The notes beneath the pieces are model-generated. The model made no database searches. It was not told the origin of the DNA and saw only the letters and a program-made list of their open reading frames with translations. A program made the translations under genes and the position numbers. A stretch of DNA of 64,000 nt. Source: Methylobacterium haplocladii. Its GTDB lineage: Bacteria; Pseudomonadota; Alphaproteobacteria; Rhizobiales; Beijerinckiaceae. Positions 17,991 through 26,390 of the stretch are shown here, piece after piece (positions within the stretch are counted from its first letter, which is position 1; each line of letters begins with the position of its first letter). The DNA is taken from contig NZ_BJZT01000040.1 in NCBI RefSeq assembly GCF_007992175.1, forward strand, positions 1-64,000. The letters run 5' to 3'.

Positions 17991-20117
17991 ATGATCCGGC
18001 TATTCACAGCGTTTGCCCTCCTGCTCGGCGCCCTCGCCGGTGCGCAGGCGCTCGTCCCCAAGCAACCGAAGGACCTCGTCCAGGCGAGCCTCGTCGCCGA
18101 ACCCTCCGCCGTGGCGCCGGGCTCCACGGCGGCCGTCGGCATCCGCATGGCGATGAAGCCGGGCTGGCACGTCTATTGGCGCAATCCGGGCGATTCCGGC
18201 CTGCCGCCGGAGATGGCCTGGGATCTTCCCCGAGGGGTCGGGGTCGGCCCGGTGCAATGGCCGGCCCCGGAGCGCCTGCCGGTCCAGACCCTGATGAACT
18301 ACGGTTACGAGGGCGAGGTGGTGCTGCTCGTGCCCGTCAGCGTGCCGAAAGACTATTCCGGCACCTCCGTCCGGCTCGCCGGCAAGCTGTCGTACCTCGT
18401 CTGCGAAGAGATCTGCATTCCCGGCTCGGCCGATCTCGAATTGTCGCTCCCGGTCGCCGCCGCGGACGCGCCGCCCACGCCCGATCCGGCTTCGACCGAA
18501 CTCTTCGCCAAGGCTCGTGCGGCCCTGCCCGAGCCCTCGCCCTGGCCGTCGCGCCTGTCGCGCCAGGGCGACACGGTCGTGCTGAGCCTCGACCGTACGG
18601 GCCTTGCGCCTGACGCGATCGGCGAGGCCGCGTTCTTTCCCTACGGCGAGACGGTGCTCGACAACGCCGCGAGCCAGACTCTCACGGTCGACGCGGCCGG
18701 CCTGCATCTCGCCCTGAAGCCGGGCGATGCCGCCAAGCCGCCGACCGACCTGCCCGGCGTGCTGACCTTCACCGAGAACGGCAGGCGCCGCGCCTTCGCC
18801 ATCGGCGAGCCGCCGCCCGCCGCCGCGGCCCCGTCCGAGGCGGCACCAGCGACGGCACCGACGCCTGTGCCCGCAGAAGACGAAAGCCTGACTTTGTGGA
18901 GCGCAGCCGGCCTCGCACTGCTCGGCGGCCTCGTCCTCAATCTGATGCCCTGCGTGTTTCCGGTGCTCTCGATCAAGGTGCTGAGCCTCGTGAAGCAGGC
19001 GGGCCAATCCACGACCCGCGTGCGCATCCACGGCCTCGCCTACACTGCGGGCGTGCTCGCGAGCTTCCTCGCGCTCGCCGGCCTGCTGATGGCGCTGAAG
19101 GCCGGGGGCGCCACGATCGGCTGGGGATTTCAGTTGCAATCGCCGATCGTCGTGGCCGTGCTCGCCTACGGACTTCTCGCGATGGGGCTGAGCCTGTCGG
19201 GCGTGGTGCATCTCGGCGGCGGGATCGCGGGACTCGGCGACGGACTGACACGGCGCGCGGGCTACCAGGGCTCGTTCTTCACCGGCGTGCTCGCGACCCT
19301 CGTCGCCACGCCCTGCACGGCGCCGTTCATGGGTGCGGCGGTCGGCTACGCGCTCACGCAGCCGCCGGCGGTGAGCCTCATCGTGTTCGCGAGCCTCGGC
19401 CTCGGGCTGGCGTTGCCCTTCCTGGCGTTGACGCTGTTCCCGGGGGCTCTGCGCATCATGCCGCGTCCCGGCGCCTGGATGGACACGCTCAAGGGCGTTC
19501 TCGCCTTCCCGGTCTACGCCGCGGTCGCGTGGCTGATCTGGGTGCTGGCGCAGCAGGTCGGGCCGAACGGCCTGCTCGCCGGGCTCAGTGGGCTCGTTCT
19601 CGTCGGCTTCGCCGCCTGGGCCTGGGAGCGCGCACGGCTCGGCAGCGGCTGGGGAGGCACCCTCGCGCGCGCCACGGCGCTGGCCGCACTGATCGCGACG
19701 GCGGGCCTCGTGGCCGTGCTCGACGGCGATCGGGCCGTGGCCGGCAGCACGGCGACGGCGGAGGGCATCGAGCCGTTCACGCAGGCACGTCTCGACGCCC
19801 TGCGCGGCGAGGGCCGCACCGTGTTCGTCGACATGACGGCGGCCTGGTGCATCACCTGCCAGATCAACGAGCGCACGGCGCTGTCGCGCGACGGCGTCAA
19901 GGCGGCGTTCCGCGCCAACGGCGTGGTCGTCCTGCGGGGCGACTGGACCAACCAGAACCCCGAGATCACCACGCTCCTGGAGCGCTACGGGCGCAGCGGC
20001 GTACCGCTCTACCTGCTCTACCGCGGCAAGGCGGAAGCGAGCGTGCTCCCTCAGATCCTGACCGAGGGCGTTGTGCTGGCGGCCATCGAAAAGCGCGCGG
20101 GGCTGGCGCAGCGATGA
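17991..20117 (+). CDS. DsbD/ScsB-like protein-disulfide reductase
   Basis: Membrane electron transporter that carries reducing power from cytosolic thioredoxin to periplasmic thiol proteins. The 708-residue protein has a signal peptide (1-20), then a periplasmic DsbD-alpha-like domain with YLVCEEICIP. About eight membrane helices (about 300-590) follow, carrying the conserved Pro-Cys pairs NLMPCVFPVLS and ATPCTAP, and a C-terminal thioredoxin domain with WCITC (about 625-629). The long N-terminal domain is of the ScsB type rather than the short E. coli DsbD alpha type. ATG 17991 gives a normal signal peptide. The DsbA-like gene at 46802 is a possible periplasmic partner but is not linked. Confidence 0.9.
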   Translation: MIRLFTAFALLLGALAGAQALVPKQPKDLVQASLVAEPSAVAPGSTAAVGIRMAMKPGWHVYWRNPGDSGLPPEMAWDLPRGVGVGPVQWPAPERLPVQTLMNYGYEGEVVLLVPVSVPKDYSGTSVRLAGKLSYLVCEEICIPGSADLELSLPVAAADAPPTPDPASTELFAKARAALPEPSPWPSRLSRQGDTVVLSLDRTGLAPDAIGEAAFFPYGETVLDNAASQTLTVDAAGLHLALKPGDAAKPPTDLPGVLTFTENGRRRAFAIGEPPPAAAAPSEAAPATAPTPVPAEDESLTLWSAAGLALLGGLVLNLMPCVFPVLSIKVLSLVKQAGQSTTRVRIHGLAYTAGVLASFLALAGLLMALKAGGATIGWGFQLQSPIVVAVLAYGLLAMGLSLSGVVHLGGGIAGLGDGLTRRAGYQGSFFTGVLATLVATPCTAPFMGAAVGYALTQPPAVSLIVFASLGLGLALPFLALTLFPGALRIMPRPGAWMDTLKGVLAFPVYAAVAWLIWVLAQQVGPNGLLAGLSGLVLVGFAAWAWERARLGSGWGGTLARATALAALIATAGLVAVLDGDRAVAGSTATAEGIEPFTQARLDALRGEGRTVFVDMTAAWCITCQINERTALSRDGVKAAFRANGVVVLRGDWTNQNPEITTLLERYGRSGVPLYLLYRGKAEASVLPQILTEGVVLAAIEKRAGLAQR

Positions 20118-20204
20118 GGCGACGGCCGGCGTCGTTGACGCTCGTCTGTTGCGCCCTCAGATGGCATCGATACCCGAGGGTGTTTTTGATCTCGGATCCA
20201 CCAT

Positions 20205-20234
20205 CGTCATTGTGAGCGCAGCGAAGCAATGACG
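20205..20234. repeat. Short inverted repeat, family D copy 1
   Basis: CGTCATTG...CAATGACG arms around a GAGCGCAGCGA centre. A related copy is at 39395-39424. It lies downstream of the DsbD-like gene and ahead of the convergent MBL gene, so it could act as a bidirectional terminator, but no T-run is present. Confidence 0.6.
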
Positions 20235-20247
20235 GAGATCGGTCGTC

Positions 20248-21147
20248 TCAGGCGGTCAGCGCCAGGGCCAGTTGCGGCCGTGACGTCACGCTCGGAGCGC
20301 CGACGTCCACCGTCTGGCGTTCGCGGGCGATGAAGGATGCCGGCATCATCGCCTGCATGTCGGCCTCGACCTGACGCAGTTGTGCGTCGGTATGGCCGGG
20401 GTGGAGATGGATGATGGCCAACGCCTTGGCGTTGGCGGCCTTGGCCAGTTCGACGCCCTTCTGCCAGGTCGAGTGGCCCCAGCCGGCGCAACGGCAATAT
20501 TCGCCCTCGGTGAACATGCCGTCGTAGACGATCAGGTCGGCGTCCTGCACGAAGGCGAGGAGCGCCGGGTCCGGCCAGGGATCGGTGTGCTCGATGTCGC
20601 TGATCACGCAGAGGCGCTTGCCGGCATGCTCGAAACGGTAGCCGACAGAACCCTGCGGATGGTTGAGCAGGATCGTCCCGACGCGGGAGCCGTCGGCGAA
20701 GACCAGCGGCTCGCCGGCCTTGAAGCCGTGATGCTTCAGGCTGCAGGGCAGCACGTCGAGGCTGACAGGAAACAGCGGCGGCGAGAACAGGCGGTCCAGC
20801 GCCTCTGTGGCGCAGGCGCCGTCGAGGTTGCCGCAATAGGTGTGGATGGTGCGGGTCTCGTCGAACACGGCGGGCTTGAAGAACGGCAGGCCGGCGGTGT
20901 GGTCGAGATGCAGGTGGCTGAACAGCAGGTCGATCTCCTGCGGCAGCCCCTCGGTGTTGCTGCGCCCGAAGGGACCGATGCCCGAGCCGGCATCGAGCAC
21001 GAAGAGGCGGTCGCCGCAGCGGATCTCCAGGCACGGCGTATTGCCGCCGAACTCGACGTATTCCGGTCCGCTGACCGGCGTGGAGCCGCGCACGCCCCAG
21101 AAGCGCAGGGTGAGCGCGTCGTCCGATACGGGACTCGTCGTGTTCAT
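20248..21147 (-). CDS. MBL-fold metallo-hydrolase
   Basis: A 299-residue beta-lactamase-fold hydrolase. It opens with the family phrase LTLRFWGVRGSTP and EFGGNTPCLEIRCG, has the metal-binding HLHLDH (SHLHLDHTAGLPFF), the Asp of VISDIEHTD and a final His in AIIHLHPGHTD, so both metal sites look complete. The closest groups are cyclic-nucleotide phosphodiesterase- or RNase Z-like MBL proteins of unknown substrate. No signal peptide, so cytosolic. ATG 21147 is chosen because homologous proteins begin just before the LRFWGVRGS strand; in-frame ATGs at 21204 and further upstream are possible. Confidence 0.85.
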   Translation of the reverse strand: MNTTSPVSDDALTLRFWGVRGSTPVSGPEYVEFGGNTPCLEIRCGDRLFVLDAGSGIGPFGRSNTEGLPQEIDLLFSHLHLDHTAGLPFFKPAVFDETRTIHTYCGNLDGACATEALDRLFSPPLFPVSLDVLPCSLKHHGFKAGEPLVFADGSRVGTILLNHPQGSVGYRFEHAGKRLCVISDIEHTDPWPDPALLAFVQDADLIVYDGMFTEGEYCRCAGWGHSTWQKGVELAKAANAKALAIIHLHPGHTDAQLRQVEADMQAMMPASFIARERQTVDVGAPSVTSRPQLALALTA

Positions 21148-21337
21148 GCGCTTGTACCAGTCGCTCCGGCCGTTTCCGGCGAGCGCTTTCCGTCGCGTCG
21201 ACATGGGTTCGATTGCGGCCACGGGAGCCGATGCCTCTGTAAAATGCTTACAGGGAAGAGATAGGCGGCGGCTATTCCGCTCCGTGTGCGGGCACGCACA
21301 CGCCACCGTGAAGGCGGCAAAGGGAATCCAGCCCCTG

Positions 21338-22549
21338 TCACCTTTGCGCAACGACGTCGACGAGGGGCCGCGCCCCAGCTAGGTCCGGTGGCGTGATGCT
21401 GCCGTCACGCGCGCCGCGCAGGATTAGCGGAAGCCGCGTTGCTTCATTCGACGCGATCTCGAACACGAAGCGCGGGGCAGGCGCCTCGTAGGACGGGATG
21501 AAGTCCCGCGTCCGGACGCTCGCGAACGGCGTACCCGAGGCGATCGCGGCGGTCCAGACGGCGTCCGGCAGCGGCGCGATCGGCGGCGTCTTGCGCCGGG
21601 CCGGGATCAGCACGACTTCCTGCCCCGCATAGGCCAGGGCCTCCGGCCGGCTGACCTCGCCGACCGGCACGCCCCGGCTGATCAGCGCCGCCCAGAAGGG
21701 ATGCTGGCCGCCATCCGAGTAGGTCGTGCGGATAGCGGCGGCCCCGTCCTCGACGAGGCCCGCGACATGCACGGCCTCTTCCTTCACGCGGGCCGTCGCC
21801 AGCGCCTCCTGGTCCCTGTCCTTCAGCGGCACGAAGGCGTAGCGGCCGGCCGTGACGGTCGCTACCGGCTCTTGGCCCGTGGCCTCGAAGCGGTCGGAGC
21901 CCTCCTTGAGCTGGCGCCAGAAGGCGATGTTCGGGTCGCTGCGGTAGCGCGCCATGTTCGCGGCGCTCATCCGGAACGGAAAGGACTGGAACTGGAACGC
22001 CGCCTGACCTCCGGCAAAGGCCTCGCGCGCCACGGCGAAGAGTTCGCCGGCCACCGTGTCGGTCATGGCGAAGCAGCCCATGGACGAGCAGATGCCGTGC
22101 ACCATCACCGCCGAGCCGGTATAGCCGTGGGCCTTGTCGTAGGCGTTCGGGTAGCCGACGTCGAAGGACAGGTAGTAATGCGAGTTCGGGTTCATCTGGC
22201 TCTTGGCCACGGTGTAGAACCCCTCCGGCGTCTGGCGGTCGCCGGTCTTGGTCTTCGGCCCGAGCTGACCCGACCAGCGGCAGATCGGATACGTCTTGAT
22301 GAAGACGAAACGGCCGTTGCCAGCCCGCTTCCAGACCTCGATCTCGGAGTCTTTCTTGTAGGCCCGCAGCAAGATCGGCGCCTCGGGGCTGCTGCCCCTG
22401 GCCTTGATCAGCGCGAGCGTCGCGGGCGGGATCGGAGCGGAGGCCTTGTCCGCCTGCGCCGTGGCCGGGCCGCCGCCGAGGCAGGCCGCGAGGGCGAGGA
22501 GGCGGAGGACCGGCCGAAGACGCAGGAGCATCCGGTTTGCGGGACGCAT
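21338..22549 (-). CDS. YafK-type L,D-transpeptidase-fold protein
   Basis: A 403-residue secreted protein. A signal peptide (LLRLRPVLRLLALAACLGGGPATAQA) leads to a YkuD catalytic domain with VMVHGICSSMGCFAM, where the Cys of SMGC is the nucleophile and the preceding His the base. The surrounding phrases KTGDRQTPEGFY and NAYDKAHGYTGS match the YafK/DpaA group. In E. coli that member cleaves the lipoprotein-peptidoglycan bond rather than making crosslinks, so a murein-modifying amidase or transpeptidase role is likely. The C-terminal ~170 residues are an additional, unrecognised domain. ATG 22549 fits the signal peptide; the next ATG (22531) would also work. Confidence 0.85.
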   Translation of the reverse strand: MRPANRMLLRLRPVLRLLALAACLGGGPATAQADKASAPIPPATLALIKARGSSPEAPILLRAYKKDSEIEVWKRAGNGRFVFIKTYPICRWSGQLGPKTKTGDRQTPEGFYTVAKSQMNPNSHYYLSFDVGYPNAYDKAHGYTGSAVMVHGICSSMGCFAMTDTVAGELFAVAREAFAGGQAAFQFQSFPFRMSAANMARYRSDPNIAFWRQLKEGSDRFEATGQEPVATVTAGRYAFVPLKDRDQEALATARVKEEAVHVAGLVEDGAAAIRTTYSDGGQHPFWAALISRGVPVGEVSRPEALAYAGQEVVLIPARRKTPPIAPLPDAVWTAAIASGTPFASVRTRDFIPSYEAPAPRFVFEIASNEATRLPLILRGARDGSITPPDLAGARPLVDVVAQR

Positions 22550-22786
22550 GCGCCGCCCCGGACCACGCCGCGGTGTCGCGGAATCCGCGGCTTGGTCCGG
22601 GTCAGCGATGCCGCATGGTGTTCTCGGGAAACCGGATTCCACTGGTCCGCATCATGCTCTGGAGGACGACGACGCGAATCGCGCGGGTCTCACGAGGATA
22701 CGGCGACGCCCGTTACGAATGGTCTCGCTTTGCGGCCGATTTGAGGGACTTGCCCGGGGTCGAGGCAACGGTCCCCGGACGGCCCG

Positions 22787-24058
22787 CTACAGCCCGGCGA
22801 GCACCGCCTCGACCCGGTCGAAATACGCGCTCCAGCTCGGAGCCTCGTACCCGGCGAGCCGTGCGGCGAGGTCGGCCCGCAGGGCGGAGGCCGGAGCCGC
22901 CAGGGCTTCGATCGCCGTCATCCAGCCGAGCGCGTCGTTCGGGTCGACGAACCGCGCGAAGGCGCCCGCGATCTCGCGCAGCACCGGGATGTCGGAGGCG
23001 ACGACCGGCAGGCCGCTCGCCGCGGCCTCCAGCACCGGCAGGCCGTACCCTTCCGCGAAGGAGGGCATCAGCAGGGCCGTGGCGCCGCGCATCAGGGCCG
23101 CGAGCCCCGGCGTCGTCAGGCCGGCCGCCTCCACGACATGGCCGCGGAGGCCGGGGCAGCGGTCGAGCATGGCGATCGCGCTCTCCGCCTCCCAGCCGCG
23201 CCGGCCGACGATCACCAGCCGCGGAGTCCCGGGACCGAGCCGATCCGACAGCCGGCGCCAGACGTTCAGCAGCATCAGGTGGTTCTTGCGCGGCTCGATG
23301 GTGCCGCAGGCGAGGAAGGTGGGCCGCCCGCTCGGCGCCAGACCGCCCGCGCCCTTCGAAAACAAGGGCTCGATGCCGAGCGGCGCCGCCGTGATCGGCC
23401 GTTCCGGCAGGCCCCGCGAAGCGAAGTGGCGGCCGAGGCGGTCGCCGACATCCGCCGTGTCGACGAGGATGTGGGCGGCGTGGCCCGCCACGGTCTCGAG
23501 GCGGACGGCGTGGCGGTGTGCCTCCCCGGGCCGGCAATACTCGGGATAGGCGATGGGGATCAGGTCGTGGATCGTGAAGACGGCTCGGATATCGGGACGC
23601 GCGGACAGCCAGCGGAAGCGCTCGGGCCGTTCGAGGCGGAGCTGCGACACGTGCAGGTAGACGGTCCCGGCGGGAAGCGCGTCGAGGCGGCTGCCGCGCG
23701 GCGCGCGCAGCCAAGTCTCGCGCTCCAGGCGGCGCAGGACGGCCTCGGCGCGTCCGCGCGTACGGGAGGCGTCCGCCGAGGGTGGGACGGCGTCGGTCAG
23801 CCTGCGATAGACGGGGTCGGCTTCGGCCGTGGCATCCTCGACCCAGCCCTGCGCGACGCGCTCGGCAAGGCGAAGCGCCGATTCGCGATCCAGCACGCGA
23901 GGGCCGAGGCTCGTCGAGACCAGGCCGAAGGCCCGGCCGCCGGCGCGGAGAAAATGACGCGCATAGGCGAGTTCGACCCGGTCTATCCCCGTCGGGCTCA
24001 TATGCCCGAGCCGCGTCGCGAGGCGCGTGAGGTCGACGGCAACGGGACGAGACAACAT
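22787..24058 (-). CDS. Glycosyltransferase family 4 protein
   Basis: A 423-residue GT-B fold glycosyltransferase. The C-terminal nucleotide-sugar domain shows FLACGTIEPRKNHLMLLNVW, LVIVGRRGWE and the donor-binding phrase LLMPSFAEGYGLPVLEAAASGLPVV, in which the second Glu of the E-x7-E pair contacts the sugar nucleotide. The N-terminal domain starts with VAVDLTRLATRLGHMSPTGIDRVELAYAR, a form seen in group 1 transferases that act on polysaccharide or LPS. No membrane segment. The sugar and acceptor cannot be told. It follows the hydrolase gene at 24143-25030 by 84 bases in the same direction, and no other polysaccharide genes are nearby, so its pathway is unclear. Confidence 0.88.
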   Translation of the reverse strand: MLSRPVAVDLTRLATRLGHMSPTGIDRVELAYARHFLRAGGRAFGLVSTSLGPRVLDRESALRLAERVAQGWVEDATAEADPVYRRLTDAVPPSADASRTRGRAEAVLRRLERETWLRAPRGSRLDALPAGTVYLHVSQLRLERPERFRWLSARPDIRAVFTIHDLIPIAYPEYCRPGEAHRHAVRLETVAGHAAHILVDTADVGDRLGRHFASRGLPERPITAAPLGIEPLFSKGAGGLAPSGRPTFLACGTIEPRKNHLMLLNVWRRLSDRLGPGTPRLVIVGRRGWEAESAIAMLDRCPGLRGHVVEAAGLTTPGLAALMRGATALLMPSFAEGYGLPVLEAAASGLPVVASDIPVLREIAGAFARFVDPNDALGWMTAIEALAAPASALRADLAARLAGYEAPSWSAYFDRVEAVLAGL

Positions 24059-24142
24059 GGCGAACCGGTCGGGGAAAGGGCGCTGTGCCCGACTTCCCCG
24101 TTCGTTTCAACGCTTGCAGGCCCCAAGGCCCTCCTCCGACGC

Positions 24143-25030
24143 TCATCCCAGAAAGTCACGGAGCGCGGCGAGAACCGCCTCCGGCCTCTCCTCCTGCAGG
24201 GTATGGCCGCAATCGAGGGCGTGACCGCGCACGTCCGTGGCCTTCTCCCGCCAGGTCTCCAGCACGTCGTAGGTCTGGCCGACGGTGCCCCGGGCGCCCC
24301 AGAGCGCCAGCAGCGGTGCCGCGACCCGGCGGTCGCCGTCGGCCGCGTCGTGCTCCAGGTCGATCCCCGCGGCGGCGCGGTAGTCCTCGCAGATGGCATG
24401 GACGGCGCCCTCGCTCGTGTAGCAGCGCAGGTATTCGGCGAAGAGCTCCGGCGGGGTGGAACCGGGGGTCCGCGATTGGCCTTCGAGATGGGTGCGCAGG
24501 AAGAATTCCGGATCGGCCGCGATCAGCCGCTCGGGCAGCGGCGCCGGCTGGATCAGGAAGAACCACCAGAAATAGCGCGTGGCGAAGGCCCTGTCGGTGC
24601 GCGCATACATCGTCGCGGTCGGCGCGATGTCGAAGACCGCCAGGCGCTCGACGGCGTCCGGCCAGTCGAGCGCCATGCGGTGCGCGACACGTCCGCCGCG
24701 ATCGTGCCCGACGACGGCGAATCGCGTGTGGCCGAGCGCGCGCATCACCGCCACGGCGTCGGCCGCCATGGCGCGCTTGGCATAATTTGCATGATGCTCG
24801 CCGCCGGCCGGTTTGCTGGAATCGCCGTAGCCGCGCAGGTCCAGCGCGACGACGCTGCGATGCTCGGCGAGCTGCGGGGCGATCCGGCCCCAGGTCGCAT
24901 GGGTCTGGGGATGGCCGTGCAGCAGCAGGAGCGGCGGACCCGAGCCGCTGGTCGCCGCGCGGATGCGGATGCCGGCCGCGTCGACGTCGTGCAGCTGGAA
25001 GCCGCGCAGGAACGGGTCGGATCCGGCCAT
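24143..25030 (-). CDS. Alpha/beta hydrolase similar to haloacetate dehalogenase
   Basis: A 295-residue alpha/beta hydrolase. LLLLHGHPQTHATW carries the oxyanion region, ALDLRGYGDSSKP and NYAKRAMAADAVAVM are typical of fluoroacetate dehalogenases, and the nucleophile elbow VGHDRGGR has Asp as nucleophile with the two Arg residues that hold the carboxylate in that family. The base His is in CGHTLQEE. The family halide pocket usually has His-Trp followed by FF(L); here the corresponding stretch is YFWWFFLIQPAP, so the His appears to be Trp. The substrate may therefore be another haloacid or an ester. ATG 25030 gives the family length. It sits 14 bases after the protease gene in the same direction, so the two may be co-transcribed. 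Confidence 0.8.
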   Translation of the reverse strand: MAGSDPFLRGFQLHDVDAAGIRIRAATSGSGPPLLLLHGHPQTHATWGRIAPQLAEHRSVVALDLRGYGDSSKPAGGEHHANYAKRAMAADAVAVMRALGHTRFAVVGHDRGGRVAHRMALDWPDAVERLAVFDIAPTATMYARTDRAFATRYFWWFFLIQPAPLPERLIAADPEFFLRTHLEGQSRTPGSTPPELFAEYLRCYTSEGAVHAICEDYRAAAGIDLEHDAADGDRRVAAPLLALWGARGTVGQTYDVLETWREKATDVRGHALDCGHTLQEERPEAVLAALRDFLG

Positions 25031-25044
25031 GGGCAAGCGCCTCG

Positions 25045-25872
25045 TCAGCGGGTCACGCGGGTCGTTCCGGCGATCGCCGCGATCTCCTGCCGGATCGCCT
25101 TGAGCAGCTCGCCCTCGAAGAGCAGCGCCGAGCCGTAATGGAACTCGATGTCGAAGGGCCGGCGCGAATTCATCGAGAGCGAAGCGCTCTGCATCGCCAG
25201 CATTCGGCCGGTGGCGTCGAACAGGCCCGATCCGGAGCCGCCGAAACCATCGTTGCAATCGTGGCGGACGCGGCGGATCTCGTCTTCGCTCGGTGGATCG
25301 ATCTGCCGAACGAAGCAGGTCTCCAGGCTGCTCGGGCCGCGATAGTTCTCGTGGCCGCCCGGCGAGACCATCACGACCGGTCGGTCCCCGGTGCCGGTGG
25401 GCAGGTCGGATGCGTCCGGCACAGGCTGAGGCGGCACGCCGGCCACCGGATCGGCGAGCCGCAGGATCGCCCAGTCGTCGGTGATGTGGAGCGAGCGGGC
25501 GTCCGGCGGCGTGCCGAGATGCAGGCTGCCCGATTCGAAGACGTGGTTGCGGCCGCCGATCTGGAAGAAGCAATCGGAGACGTCGCGGGTCGTCTCCATG
25601 CGCCGGTTGCGAAAGTTGTGGGCATTGAGGACGACGAGCGACGGATCGCCGATGAGCCAGGCGGCCGCGGCCTTTTGCGGCACCCCGTCCGGCCGCCGGC
25701 AATACAGCACGCCGGCCCCGAGATAACGCTGGTTGTCGGCCCCGGTCATGTCGCGCCGGCCGTCATGCGGATAGAGCGCGGCCAGCGCGATCCCGCATCC
25801 CAGGACAGCCGGCGCGCCGAGCCCGGCGAAGACGTGCAGCGCCACCGACCCGCGCAGCCGACGGTGCTTCAT
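25045..25872 (-). CDS. Trypsin-like serine protease (S1 fold)
   Basis: A 275-residue protein with a hydrophobic N-terminal segment (about 8-32) that should be a membrane anchor or signal sequence. The catalytic triad can be followed: His in VLNAHNF, Asp in DDWAILRL and Ser in GFGGSGSGLFD, where the glycine-rich loop replaces the usual GDSGGP. Cys residues (YCRRPDG, DCFFQ, ETCFVRQ, HDCNDG) may form disulfides in the periplasm. ATG 25872 is preceded by only a weak ribosome site. It occupies the position divergent to mxaF, 518 bases away. Confidence 0.78.
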   Translation of the reverse strand: MKHRRLRGSVALHVFAGLGAPAVLGCGIALAALYPHDGRRDMTGADNQRYLGAGVLYCRRPDGVPQKAAAAWLIGDPSLVVLNAHNFRNRRMETTRDVSDCFFQIGGRNHVFESGSLHLGTPPDARSLHITDDWAILRLADPVAGVPPQPVPDASDLPTGTGDRPVVMVSPGGHENYRGPSSLETCFVRQIDPPSEDEIRRVRHDCNDGFGGSGSGLFDATGRMLAMQSASLSMNSRRPFDIEFHYGSALLFEGELLKAIRQEIAAIAGTTRVTR

Positions 25873-26138
25873 GGTGCGGCGCGAGACGGCGGATCCGAGA
25901 TGAATCCAAGTCTTGCTCACCACATCCGCGCGAACCGACGCAACGCAACGTAAAATCTCGCGGATGCGAAGACGTCGCGATCCGCTCAGACCTTGCCCGC
26001 GCCCCGGCCGTGGCAGCATCAGCCCACTCCACCAAGACGGCCCGAACGCCCCGCGGGGCCATCACACCAAGTCGTGCGACGGGTCGGTCCGAGCGTCAAG
26101 CGCACAGGGTCTGCACAAGGGGCATTACGCATTGCTCT

Positions 26139-26154
26139 ACTGGCACATGCCAGT
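26139..26154. promoter_or_regulatory. Perfect 16-base palindrome upstream of the mxaF promoter
   Basis: ACTGGCACATGCCAGT is its own reverse complement. It ends 30 bases before the -35 box of the mxaF promoter, a usual place for an activator site. Candidate binding site for a methanol-responsive regulator; inference only. Confidence 0.5.
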
Positions 26155-26184
26155 TGTTCCCGGCCACAAATGTCGAAGTGTCTA

Positions 26185-26214
26185 AAGACTTTTGTCCACG
26201 CTGCTGCCTAGAAA
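26185..26214 (+). promoter_or_regulatory. mxaF promoter
   Basis: AAGACT (26185-26190), an 18-base spacer and TAGAAA (26209-26214). This matches the methanol-oxidation promoter form I recall for M. extorquens mxaF (AAGACA, N18, TAGAAA) in all but one base. It predicts a start near 26221 and an untranslated leader of about 170 bases, also as reported for mxaF. Confidence 0.75.
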
Positions 26215-26390
26215 TGACAGGACGAGAGGCAGTAATAAATCTCTCATAAGACGAGGCTATTCTTAGTTAAGTCTTATAGATCAAGCCGTAACGGCGAAGG
26301 TCGATTGAGGTGTGCTTCCGCTCCGTGAGGGAAATAGCCACGCATGGCCGCGAGGTCGAAAGACGCGGCGGACAGGCTAGGAGACGCAGG

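Larger units (their letters stand above)
25873..26390. other. mxaF upstream region
   Basis: A 518-base gap between the divergent protease and mxaF. It has a clearly lower GC content in its mxaF-proximal half (about 26130-26330). It contains the palindrome and the promoter described separately, and a long leader of about 170 bases before mxaF. No convincing open reading frame was found, including none resembling a divergent methanol-induced gene. Confidence 0.7.
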
